Part shown: one piece after another, positions 25,405-32,284 of the stretch
Layout of the letters: each line of letters opens with the position of its first letter
Position numbering within the stretch: the stretch's first letter is position 1
Source of the DNA: Butyrivibrio sp. UBA3740
Lineage (GTDB): Bacteria; Bacillota; Clostridia; Lachnospirales; Lachnospiraceae
Length of the DNA: 32,284 bases
NCBI GenBank assembly: GCA_002372465.1
Contig: DFGW01000001.1
Span: 1-32,284, forward strand
Direction: 5' to 3'
The notes under the pieces: model-generated
The model's database searches: none
Told to the model about the DNA's origin: nothing
What the model saw: the letters and a program-made list of their open reading frames with translations, nothing else
Position numbers and translations under genes: made by a program

Positions 25405-26439
25405 TTACTGCAGGTAAGCAGCCAGAAGCTTATAGGTTGCCTTGATCGCATCCAGGTGTGTTCTCTCATAGCCGTGGCTTGCTCTTACGCCGGGGCCGAT
25501 GGCTGCATGGCGGATATCATATCCTGCTGTAAGAGCCGGATCAGCATCTGTTCCATAGTGGGGTGTGAAGATGTCAGGAACATAATCTGCCTTTGCTTTC
25601 CTTGCACACTCCTCCAGCTCCCTTGTCATATCAAGGTTATATGGGAAGCGGCTGTCCTTGCAGAAGATTGAGACTTTTTTCTCTGTGCTGGTCTGCTCAG
25701 GTCCTATGCAGGCAATATCAACCGCAAGGAAATCCTTAACATCCTCCGGGATCATTGATCCGCCGTGACCGATCTCCTCATAGAATGAGATATAGAGATA
25801 AACTTTTCTCTTTAAGGTGATCTTCTTATCCTTTATGTCATGGAGAAGCTCCATGAGTATTGCCACCTGAGCCTTGTCATCAATGAAATGTGACTTGATG
25901 TATCCGTTGGAAACTGTGAATCTTGGGTCCATGGCAACATAGTCGCCGATCTCGATTCCCAGAGTCCTTACATCATCTGCACTCTTTACATCCTCATCTA
26001 CCACAACAAAAGAGTTCTTGTCAAAGTTCGCAACTTCTTTATCCAGCTCATCCTCTGTGACATGAACTGAAGCATTCTTCCTCTGAACACATCCGGTGAT
26101 GACCTTTCCATTTCTTGTGTGGATGCGGACATTTTCCCTCTCTGTATGATATGCATACAGTCCGCCAACCTTGCATACCTTAATGGTTCCGTCATCGTTG
26201 ATGTGGCGCACCATCATGCCGATGGTATCGCCGTGGGCAGTGATAAGAAGCGGATTTCCCTTTCCGCCTGCCTCAATGATAAGACCGCCCTTGTGAAGCT
26301 CAATGGTCTTAAAGCCAAGGTCTTCAACCTCCTTTTTAAGGTAAGCCTGAAGCTCATGGTACTGCCCTGTCACAGAATCGATGGACATCTCCTTCTCCAG
26401 TTCCTTCAAATATCTCTTTTCATTTAATGTGTTGCTCAT
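25405..26439 (-). CDS. M42-family metallo-aminopeptidase
   Basis: 344 residues, cytoplasmic. Metal and catalytic motifs are in order: T-A-H-G-D-T-I-G (His and Asp of the first site), H-F-I-D-D-K-A (bridging Asp), Y-E-E-I-G-H-G-G (catalytic Glu and ligand), I-G-P-E-Q, T-D-A and the C-terminal S-H-G-Y-E-R-T-H-L-D with the last His. M42 enzymes are large tetrahedral aminopeptidases that trim short peptides; older annotations call them endoglucanase M. GGAGGA lies 6-7 bases before the ATG. The gene is 107 bases after apbE on the same strand; the gap holds only small hairpins and no clear promoter, so read-through from apbE is possible. Confidence 0.94.
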   Translation of the reverse strand: MSNTLNEKRYLKELEKEMSIDSVTGQYHELQAYLKKEVEDLGFKTIELHKGGLIIEAGGKGNPLLITAHGDTIGMMVRHINDDGTIKVCKVGGLYAYHTERENVRIHTRNGKVITGCVQRKNASVHVTEDELDKEVANFDKNSFVVVDEDVKSADDVRTLGIEIGDYVAMDPRFTVSNGYIKSHFIDDKAQVAILMELLHDIKDKKITLKRKVYLYISFYEEIGHGGSMIPEDVKDFLAVDIACIGPEQTSTEKKVSIFCKDSRFPYNLDMTRELEECARKAKADYVPDIFTPHYGTDADPALTAGYDIRHAAIGPGVRASHGYERTHLDAIKATYKLLAAYLQ

Positions 26440-26546
26440 GTATATTCCTCCATATATCCTGTGGGCTGTAAGCCCGTATTTCCTGTATTTGCTTATGCCG
26501 GTTACAGCATGTATCTGCTGTTATCTGTGGTTCTCTTGCGGTCCTG

Positions 26547-27665
26547 TCATCTTCGAATGATCTGCAGCGGCGCATCGCGGTACTCTGAAGTCAGTTTGAA
26601 ATCTCCTGCTATGCCTTCTGTAACGTAGACTTCTCCGGTCTCTGTCACAAACACTGCCTCGAAGTCATCGGACTTTTTCCAGAATTCAACCGACTTATCC
26701 AGCCCCTTTATGAAAAGAGCTGTAGAAAGGGCGTCGCACACAAGGCCATCCTTTCCTACTATTGTCACAGAAGCAAGTCCGCTCCTTACCGGCTTTCCCG
26801 TCCCTGGATCAAGAATATGCCAGTAGGTCTCTCCGTCCTGTTCAAAGTATCTCTCGTACCCTCCCGAGGTGATTATGGTCACATCGTCAGCAGCAATAAC
26901 CCCAAGCATCCCCGTAGTGCTATCCTCAAAGGGACTCTTTACGGCCACCTGCCACTTTTCGCCATTTGGCTTTGTACCGATACACTGGACATTCCCGCCA
27001 AGATTGAGAAGGGCATGGGTCACGCCCATGCTCCGCAGCTTATCTGCCACAAAGCAGCCGGTATAGCCCTTAGCCACACTCCCCAGATCCACCTGGAAGC
27101 CCTCCGGAAGAACAGCCTCCCAGCCTTCCATCGCTGCCGCCTTATCAGGTACTTCTTTCGGCGTCGAAACCTCCACTCGGCTGTAGTCCACATTTTTGAG
27201 CAGCTCCTGAAGCTCCTCCTCATCCGGAACCCGGTAGTCCCCTGTTGTGAACCCCCAGGCCTTCAATACCGGGTAGATAGTTATGTCCAGATCGCCGTCA
27301 GTTCTTTTGCATACATCCAGCGCCCTGGTAAGGACATCTGCCACATCCGCAGAGATTTCCGCTTGACCCTGGGAATTTAGCCTTGCTATCTGAGACTCGG
27401 GATCGGTCACCGAAAGCTCTTTTTCAATATTCCTGATGGCTTCTTCCGCAACCGGTGTGAGATCCTCCGTTCCGGCCACCTCTATCTCCATTATGGTATC
27501 CATAGCAAAAATGCCGGAGGTGTAGATCTTCTCTCCAAAAGCCCCGCAGCCCGTAAGCAGCAATGGCATAGCCACAAGCCCCGCCATCACGGCGCCACAA
27601 ATTGCCACCTTCAGGACATGTCCTGCATACTTCTTCATTATTGTTACTTGGGATTCTTTTTGCAT
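26547..27665 (-). CDS. apbE: FAD:protein FMN transferase, lipoprotein
   Basis: 372 residues. It attaches FMN from FAD to a Thr or Ser of target proteins outside the membrane, using magnesium. Motifs: M-D-T-I-M-E-I after the signal, D-L-G-S-V-A-K-G-Y, L-L-N-L-G-G-N-V, T-S-G-G-Y-E-R-Y-F, H-I-L-D-P-G-T-G-K-P and the metal-site D-A-L-S-T-A-L-F. A lipobox L-L-L-T-G-C places it on the outer face of the membrane. The ATG at 27665 is used because AAAGGA lies 6 bases upstream and a -10 box at 27690-27695 rules out longer starts. No flavinylated target (RNF, NQR or FMN-bind protein) is in the window. It is divergent from the ECF sigma operon. Confidence 0.93.
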   Translation of the reverse strand: MQKESQVTIMKKYAGHVLKVAICGAVMAGLVAMPLLLTGCGAFGEKIYTSGIFAMDTIMEIEVAGTEDLTPVAEEAIRNIEKELSVTDPESQIARLNSQGQAEISADVADVLTRALDVCKRTDGDLDITIYPVLKAWGFTTGDYRVPDEEELQELLKNVDYSRVEVSTPKEVPDKAAAMEGWEAVLPEGFQVDLGSVAKGYTGCFVADKLRSMGVTHALLNLGGNVQCIGTKPNGEKWQVAVKSPFEDSTTGMLGVIAADDVTIITSGGYERYFEQDGETYWHILDPGTGKPVRSGLASVTIVGKDGLVCDALSTALFIKGLDKSVEFWKKSDDFEAVFVTETGEVYVTEGIAGDFKLTSEYRDAPLQIIRR

Positions 27666-27689
27666 ATCAGTCCTTTTACGCATAGACAT

Positions 27690-27698
27690 ATTATATCA
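27690..27698 (-). promoter_or_regulatory. Extended -10 promoter of apbE
   Basis: Minus strand TGA-TATAAT (27698-27690) is a perfect extended -10; no good -35 is seen. The predicted start near 27683 leaves a leader of about 18 bases and supports the ATG at 27665. Confidence 0.6.
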
Positions 27699-27804
27699 AA
27701 ATCAGTGCAAATATCATTATTATAGGTGTAGTTCCCCCTAAAATATGCCCTGGTTATGCTATCATTAGTTTAATTTGATATTCGAAAAAATTTTTTAAAA
27801 AGTT

Positions 27805-27832
27805 TGTAACGAAATTTCTTTTTCTCCGTCTA
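27805..27832 (+). promoter_or_regulatory. ECF-type promoter of the sigma/anti-sigma operon
   Basis: TGTAAC (27805-27810), a 16-base spacer with a T-rich middle, then CGTCTA (27827-27832). This has the AAC-N16-CGTC form used by Bacillus SigV/SigX/SigW-type ECF factors and lies about 36 bases before the sigma gene, as expected for autoregulation. Confidence 0.7.
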
Positions 27833-27868
27833 ACGTATGAGATCAAAAGAAAAGGAACACGATGACAC

Positions 27869-28354
27869 ATGGATAAAGTCACAGCGGAAAAACTTTATGA
27901 CGCGTTCTATATGAAGGTGTTTTCGTACGTGATGACCCTTGCCGGGGATCAGAACGATGCCATGGAGATCACACAGGAGACCTTCTTCCGGGCCATAACC
28001 ACGGATAAGGAATTCAGGGGAGAGAGCGATAGCTTCACCTGGCTGTGTGCCATAGCGAAGAACATCTTCATAGATGAAAAGCGACGGCAATCCAAAATGG
28101 GAGAAGCTACGCTTGAGGAAAAGGCAGATTCCAAGAGCCTTGAAAAGAGCCTCATGGACAGCGAGACTTCCATCAGGATCCACCGTATCCTTCACGAAAT
28201 GGAGGACCCCTACAAGGAGGTATTCCAGCTAAGAATCTTCGGTGAATTATCCTTCCAGCAGATAGGTTCTATCTTTGGGAAAACAGAAACCTGGGCCCGG
28301 GTTACTTATCATCGTGCCAGACTCAAGCTCAAAGAAAGGATGGATGAAAAATGA
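27869..28354 (+). CDS. ECF-family RNA polymerase sigma factor
   Basis: 161 residues with only regions 2 and 4, as in ECF sigmas. Region 2 (about 8-75) includes Y-D-A-F-Y-M-K-V-F-S-Y, A-M-E-I-T-Q-E-T-F-F-R-A and F-T-W-L-C-A-I-A-K-N; region 4 (about 107-158) includes Y-K-E-V-F-Q-L-R-I-F-G-E-L-S-F-Q-Q-I-G and a helix-turn-helix ending in A-R-L-K-L-K-E-R. The AAGGA site is rather far (12 bases) from the ATG; the only other upstream ATG hits a stop within five codons. Its stop overlaps the anti-sigma start (ATGA), so the two are coupled. The promoter ahead has an ECF form, suggesting that the factor drives its own operon. Confidence 0.94.
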   Translation: MDKVTAEKLYDAFYMKVFSYVMTLAGDQNDAMEITQETFFRAITTDKEFRGESDSFTWLCAIAKNIFIDEKRRQSKMGEATLEEKADSKSLEKSLMDSETSIRIHRILHEMEDPYKEVFQLRIFGELSFQQIGSIFGKTETWARVTYHRARLKLKERMDEK

Positions 28355-29307
28355 AATATCAATGCGAAATGATCCAGGATCTCCTTCCATTATATAAAGA
28401 CGGCGTATGCAGCGATTCCAGCAGGCAGATAGTTGAGGAACACCTTCAGGAGTGTCCCGCCTGCACCAAGTTTCTGGAAGAGTTAAAAGACACTGTCATC
28501 GACGAAGTGATGGTCAGGGAAAGAGAAAACGTGATTCAGTCACAGTCAAAGTTCTTTAAGAGAAAGAGTGCGCTGAACGGAAGTATCATAGCAGGCATCT
28601 TTGCCATACCGACCCTGGTCTGTCTTATTGTAAACCTGGCCAGCGGACATGCCCTTAGCTGGTTCTTCATTGTTCTGGCAGCCATGCTTGTTCCGACATC
28701 TCTTTTCGTGGTTCCGCTTATGGTCCCCCAGAACAAGATGTTCCTGACCATGACAACATTTACCGCCAGCCTTATGGTTCTTCTGGCAGTTGTATGTGTA
28801 TATACCAAAGGCCAATGGTTCTTTATAGCAGCTTCTTCCGTACTATTTGGATTGTCAGTCTGCTTTATGCCCTTCATCGCAAACAGAAGGCCTGTAAATG
28901 CGTACCTTGGCAATTGCAAGGGCCTGGTGACAATGGCTGTTTACACGGTTACATTTTTCCTGATGATGATCTGTATAGGGCTTTCCGTTGGGGCAGCAAG
29001 ATTCTTCCCATTGGCAATGTCCATCAGCATTCCGCTTGTAGCTATGGTCTGGATCGTATTCCTGATCATCAGATATCTTCCCTGCAACGGACTTATCAAG
29101 ACAGGCATCATCTTCATAATACTTTCCTTGTTTGCTTACTTTGGTAGCAAGGCAATCGTATTCCTTGCCATGAGAAGTATAGGTTCTAACGGTGTTGTAG
29201 TATACTCCGAGCCAACCATAGGCTTTGTGGCATGCGGAGTTGTGATCGGAATTATATTTGCAGTTATAGGTTTGTTTGTTGGAAAAAAGGAGAAAAAAAA
29301 TGATTAA
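28351..29307 (+). CDS. Membrane anti-sigma factor with zinc-finger (ZAS) domain
   Basis: 318 residues. The cytoplasmic N-terminus has a zf-HC2/ZAS motif: C5, then H31-x3-C35-x2-C38, which in this family holds the sigma factor inactive and may bind zinc. About seven or eight hydrophobic segments follow between residues 72 and 312, more than the single span of typical RsiW-like proteins. This suggests sensing within the membrane or in its loops; the signal is unknown. It overlaps the sigma gene by four bases and the lipoprotein gene by eight, so all three are made from one transcript. Confidence 0.9.
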   Translation: MKYQCEMIQDLLPLYKDGVCSDSSRQIVEEHLQECPACTKFLEELKDTVIDEVMVRERENVIQSQSKFFKRKSALNGSIIAGIFAIPTLVCLIVNLASGHALSWFFIVLAAMLVPTSLFVVPLMVPQNKMFLTMTTFTASLMVLLAVVCVYTKGQWFFIAASSVLFGLSVCFMPFIANRRPVNAYLGNCKGLVTMAVYTVTFFLMMICIGLSVGAARFFPLAMSISIPLVAMVWIVFLIIRYLPCNGLIKTGIIFIILSLFAYFGSKAIVFLAMRSIGSNGVVVYSEPTIGFVACGVVIGIIFAVIGLFVGKKEKKND

Positions 29308-30184
29308 ACTCAAATCAATATTATTAGTGGTAACGGGGGTAGCAACGATGGGAATTTTAAGCGGATGTGGTTTTGGATGGACAACCAGTTACATATATGA
29401 GAACGGCGAACAGTATGTTGCCGGAGACCGTGAGATCTCTGACAAGATCGAAGCCATAGATATAGATTATCTGTCCGGTGATGTAACTCTTACAGAATCT
29501 GCTTCTGATAAGACCACCATCACTGAGACTTCAGCCAAAGAGCTTACTAACCTTCAAAAGGTTCATACCTGGGTAGAAGGAACAACGCTGCATGTTAAGT
29601 ACTGTGCATCGGCTAAAAGACTGGACCTCAACTTCCTGGACAAAAACCTTAACATCGCTCTTCCTGCAGGTACTAATCTAAATGACCTCAATGTGTCTGT
29701 TTCATCCGGTGATATAGAAGCCTCCTGCATTTCAAAGAATATCAATCTTAATTGTTCTTCAGGTGATGTAAATCTTCATCAGATCGGAACCAGCGATGCA
29801 ATTAACGCCCACACCTCTTCAGGAGATGTTGCACTAAGCGTTGAAAATGCCAATAAGGTAGATGTTTCTGTAAGCTCAGGTAAGATTGATATAAATGCCG
29901 GAAGCATCAGACAGCTCAATTCCAAGACTTCCAGCGGAAATAGCGTTTACACCCTTGCCAGGGTTCCGCAGGACAGTAAACTCAGAGCTTCATCAGGAGA
30001 TATCACCATCAATCTTCCAAAGGATGCTGATCTTTCAGCAGATCTTGATACCAGCAGCGGAGATGTCTCCTACGAGCTGGCCTTTGCCAAAAACGGCGAC
30101 AACTACGTCTGCGGATCAGGCGCCAACCAGATGTCAGCCCACACCTCCTCCGGCGACGTAAACGTTAAGACCATCTATGATTAA
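29300..30184 (+). CDS. DUF4097 beta-repeat lipoprotein
   Basis: 294 residues. The lipobox I-L-S-G-C follows a short signal peptide. The rest is a repetitive beta structure of the DUF4097 type, with nine S-G-D/S-G-K/S-G-N turns (for example V-S-S-G-D-I, C-S-S-G-D-V, T-S-S-G-D-V) spaced 17-30 residues apart. DUF4097 proteins occur widely beside ECF or PspC-type envelope-stress regulators; no biochemical function is known to me. The ATG at 29300 has AAAGGAG 7 bases upstream and overlaps the anti-sigma stop by eight bases. It is probably the envelope-located output of the sigma operon, or part of its sensing; this is inference. A bidirectional terminator follows. Confidence 0.88.
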   Translation: MIKLKSILLVVTGVATMGILSGCGFGWTTSYIYENGEQYVAGDREISDKIEAIDIDYLSGDVTLTESASDKTTITETSAKELTNLQKVHTWVEGTTLHVKYCASAKRLDLNFLDKNLNIALPAGTNLNDLNVSVSSGDIEASCISKNINLNCSSGDVNLHQIGTSDAINAHTSSGDVALSVENANKVDVSVSSGKIDINAGSIRQLNSKTSSGNSVYTLARVPQDSKLRASSGDITINLPKDADLSADLDTSSGDVSYELAFAKNGDNYVCGSGANQMSAHTSSGDVNVKTIYD

Positions 30185-30237
30185 ATATGTAATCTCAGGA
30201 ATAAAAAGTTTTGATTACAAAGTCACCCTTGCAACGC

Positions 30238-30271
30238 AAAAACCAGCCAGAAAAAAATGGCTGGTTTTTTT
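30238..30271. terminator. Bidirectional terminator between the DUF4097 and TauE/SafE genes
   Basis: The stem CCAGCCA (30243-30249) with TGGCTGG (30258-30264) closes an A-rich loop, with A5 on the left and T7 on the right, so it works for both convergent genes. Confidence 0.85.
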
Positions 30272-30278
30272 ACAATAC

Positions 30279-30995
30279 TTATAAGTTCTTGATGATAAGG
30301 GCGATTCCGGAGATTATCAAAAGGATGATGACCAGCTTTTTAACCTTTGATTCATCCAGGTTACCGGCACTCTTGATTCCAAGAAAGACACCAAGAAGCA
30401 TCACAGGCATAAGGATAAAAGACAGCTTCAGGGATTCAAGGGTAATGATGCCAAAAAGAGTGTAGGTCACAATGCGGACCAGATTCTCTACGATGAAGAT
30501 CAGGCTTAAGTTTGCCTTGAACTCGGAGCTTGTTTTGGTGAGTCTGCTGACACAGGCAGCCATAAGGACGCCTATGCCAAAAAGGCCACACATCAGGCCT
30601 CCCACCAGACCAACAATAGCCAGAACAGGTTTCGAGTCCCTGATCAGCTCTTTTCCGTATTCCCGAAGCATCATCTCAATTCCCACAAACACAACAACAG
30701 CGCCAAAGAGAATCTTAATAAGACGGGCGTCCACATTTTTAAGAAGGAACGCTCCGGGGATGCTTCCAATCAGGAGCACAATTATAAGTGGAAGGTAAAT
30801 CCGGGAATTCAGACCCTTCCTGTTTTTCCAGGTCATTATGATATTGCCGGGGAATCCCAGAACCAGTTCAACCGGTGAGATGTTAACATTATTAACGCCA
30901 ACCCCCAATATTGAAGTAAATATCAGGGTGTTGGCGAATCCACATAAACCTTTGAAAAAGAACGCCACGAAAGTGGCAATGATCCAAATAGCCAT
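30279..30995 (-). CDS. TauE/SafE-family membrane permease
   Basis: 238 residues and about eight hydrophobic segments, the size of the family. An N-terminal helix with A-T-F-V-A-F-F-F-K-G-L-C-G-F-A and a mid-protein G-L-V-G-G-L-M-C-G-L-F-G-I-G-V-L match the two half-repeats. TauE/SafE proteins move sulfite, sulfonates or other organic anions. The ATG at 30995 is 18 bases after the metI stop; a TTG at 31004 is an alternative, and neither has a strong ribosome site. Because it follows metN and metI on the same strand, it may be co-transcribed with the methionine transporter and handle a sulfur compound; this is inference. Confidence 0.85.
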   Translation of the reverse strand: MAIWIIATFVAFFFKGLCGFANTLIFTSILGVGVNNVNISPVELVLGFPGNIIMTWKNRKGLNSRIYLPLIIVLLIGSIPGAFLLKNVDARLIKILFGAVVVFVGIEMMLREYGKELIRDSKPVLAIVGLVGGLMCGLFGIGVLMAACVSRLTKTSSEFKANLSLIFIVENLVRIVTYTLFGIITLESLKLSFILMPVMLLGVFLGIKSAGNLDESKVKKLVIILLIISGIALIIKNL

Positions 30996-31013
30996 AAATC
31001 CCAATTAGTCCAA

Positions 31014-31676
31014 TCAGCTCATTTTCTTATACATGTGATTGCCCAGCATCTGGATCAGCTGAACAAACAGAATCAGAACTGCAGAACAAACAATCAGATA
31101 CTCGGTCTTGTACTGCTGGTAGCCGTAACGGATGGCTATATCACCAACACCGCCGCCACCGACAGTTCCGGCCATTGCAGAATAGCCGATAAGTGAAATC
31201 ACAAGGAGAACAACGCCGTTGAGCATTCTTGGAATGGACTCCTTAACATAAACCCTCATCAGGATCTGGAAGTTGGAAGCGCCAAAAGACCTTGCTGCCT
31301 CGATAACTCCGGGGTTTGTCTCACGAAGAGAAGTCTCAAAAACCCTTGCGATATAAGGAATCGCTGACACAGTAAGCGGCACGATGGAAGCTGTTGTTCC
31401 TATGGACTTGCCGACTACCATTCTCGTAAACGGGATCAGGATAACCAAAAGGATGATGAAAGGAAAACTCCTGAACACGTTGACAATAAAGCTAAGAATC
31501 TCATAAACAAGCTTGTTTGGCTTAAGGCCGTCCGGTGCTGTAAGGGTCAGGATCACAGCAGGTATAAAGCCAAGTATTACTGAAAAAAGTGTTGACCAGA
31601 ACACCATGTAAAGGGTCTGCCAAAAAGCCTTCATTACTATCGCCGTCATTCCGGCATTTGATAAAATTCCAGACAT
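31014..31676 (-). CDS. metI: Methionine ABC transporter permease
   Basis: 220 residues, five or so membrane segments, the MetI length. The cytoplasmic EAA loop reads E-A-A-R-S-F-G-A-S-N-F-Q-I, and a C-terminal G-G-G-G-V-G-D-I-A-I-R-Y-G-Y matches MetI. It forms the channel for D- and L-methionine uptake with the ATPase MetN encoded just upstream (59-base gap) and a lipoprotein MetQ that is not in view. GGAGG lies 10 bases before the ATG. Confidence 0.94.
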   Translation of the reverse strand: MSGILSNAGMTAIVMKAFWQTLYMVFWSTLFSVILGFIPAVILTLTAPDGLKPNKLVYEILSFIVNVFRSFPFIILLVILIPFTRMVVGKSIGTTASIVPLTVSAIPYIARVFETSLRETNPGVIEAARSFGASNFQILMRVYVKESIPRMLNGVVLLVISLIGYSAMAGTVGGGGVGDIAIRYGYQQYKTEYLIVCSAVLILFVQLIQMLGNHMYKKMS

Positions 31677-31735
31677 TTATATATTCCTCCAACCGGATAT
31701 CATTCCAGAGCATTGCCCCCGGAAATCATCCATTC

Positions 31736-32284
31736 TTACTTAATTACTTCCCAGGTTACATCCTTGGAATCAAGGAAGGCGCAGGCTCTTTCCAGATCCT
31801 TCTCCTCCATGTTAAGCACAAGGCTTCCGTATACATCTTCACGGAAATCCTCAAGCCTTGCCCAGCAGATATTGAAATCTGTCTTAAGCTCCTGAGACAT
31901 CTGGGTAACGATAGGCCTCTGATTGCCCTCTCCGTAGAAAAAGAGCTTTAGATTAACCCCGGTTGTGGGAAGCTTGTCGCTCTCTTCCCGTAGGAAATCT
32001 CTTATCTCCTTCTCCTTTGGCCATACAAAGAGCTTCTCCGGCTGACCTACAGCAAGAACCTTGCCATGGCTAAGAAATGCCACCCTCTGACAGATCTGCT
32101 TAACAACCTCCATCTGGTGAGTAACCACAACGATGGTGATGCCCATCTCTTTATTGATCCTCTGCAAAAGAGCTAATATACCCTTTGTAATTTCCGGATC
32201 CAATGCACTTGTTGCCTCATCGCAAAGAAGTATTTCGGGGTCCAGCACCAGGGCTCTCGCGATGGCAACTCTCTGCTTCTGACC
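31736..32284 (-). CDS. metN: Methionine ABC transporter ATP-binding protein, 5' end outside the window
   Basis: The frame is open to the window edge (182 codons seen), so the apparent GTG start at 32248 is not real. The visible part starts in the ABC signature (G-Q-K-Q-R-V-A-I-A-R-A-L), followed by Walker B I-L-L-C-D-E-A-T-S-A-L-D-P, the H-loop V-V-V-T-H-Q-M-E-V and, in the last 75-80 residues, a NIL domain that senses methionine and inhibits transport. The Walker A half lies beyond 32284. Next on the strand is metI. Any S-box riboswitch would also be outside. Confidence 0.94.
   Translation of the reverse strand, partial: GQKQRVAIARALVLDPEILLCDEATSALDPEITKGILALLQRINKEMGITIVVVTHQMEVVKQICQRVAFLSHGKVLAVGQPEKLFVWPKEKEIRDFLREESDKLPTTGVNLKLFFYGEGNQRPIVTQMSQELKTDFNICWARLEDFREDVYGSLVLNMEEKDLERACAFLDSKDVTWEVIK

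Noticed and set aside
1..32284. CRISPR arrays, tRNA or rRNA genes, transposases, phage genes
   Set aside because: No direct-repeat array, cloverleaf, or mobile-element protein pattern was seen on either strand.

Overview
The window looks like chromosome from an anaerobic, low-to-mid GC Gram-positive of the Clostridia, most likely a Lachnospiraceae rumen or gut polysaccharide degrader of the Butyrivibrio type. The basis is the mix of genes: GH105 and GH127 pectin/arabinan enzymes, a Cthe_2159-type beta-helix lipoprotein, a CheX/CheY pair, many lipoproteins, strong AGGAGG ribosome sites and extended -10 promoters. The genus is inference. I see no tRNA, rRNA, CRISPR array, insertion sequence or prophage gene. 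No stretch longer than about 220 bases lacks a gene.

Layout, left to right. A 3'-truncated secreted SH3b-NlpC/P60 cell-wall hydrolase (1-1100, minus) is followed by trxB, a FabG-like SDR, a 217-base structured intergenic stretch, a CheY/CheX-type signalling pair, and an SseB-domain protein in operon with an M18 aminopeptidase (all minus, to 7153). Divergent to these is a GH105 unsaturated glycuronyl hydrolase (plus) with a cre/LacI-like palindrome at its promoter. It converges on a GH127 beta-L-arabinofuranosidase (minus). Then come a chemoreceptor, a 921-residue EF-G/Tet(M)-like GTPase fused to a Rae1/YacP-type NYN nuclease, and a coupled 139-residue unknown protein (all minus, to 15593).

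From 15772, a dCache-type chemoreceptor and a sugar-binding lipoprotein form a bicistron (plus), ended by a bidirectional terminator shared with a Cthe_2159-like carbohydrate-binding lipoprotein (minus). Next are a membrane-spermidine-synthase fusion (plus), a sensor with two SBP_bac_3 domains, a degenerate GGDEF and an intact EAL (minus), an M42 aminopeptidase and an ApbE flavin transferase (minus). An ECF sigma, ZAS anti-sigma and DUF4097 lipoprotein operon (plus) follows, with a plausible autoregulatory ECF promoter. The right end is a methionine ABC transporter (metN partial, metI) with a TauE/SafE permease (minus).

How the genes fit together: GH105, GH127 and the beta-helix lipoprotein point to pectin and arabinan use. 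The chemoreceptors, sugar-binding lipoprotein, CheX/CheY pair and c-di-GMP phosphodiesterase point to nutrient sensing and motility control. The most unusual item is the ribosome-type GTPase joined to an A-site endonuclease-like domain, made in one operon with a small unknown protein. All calls come from reading the sequence; no database search was run.
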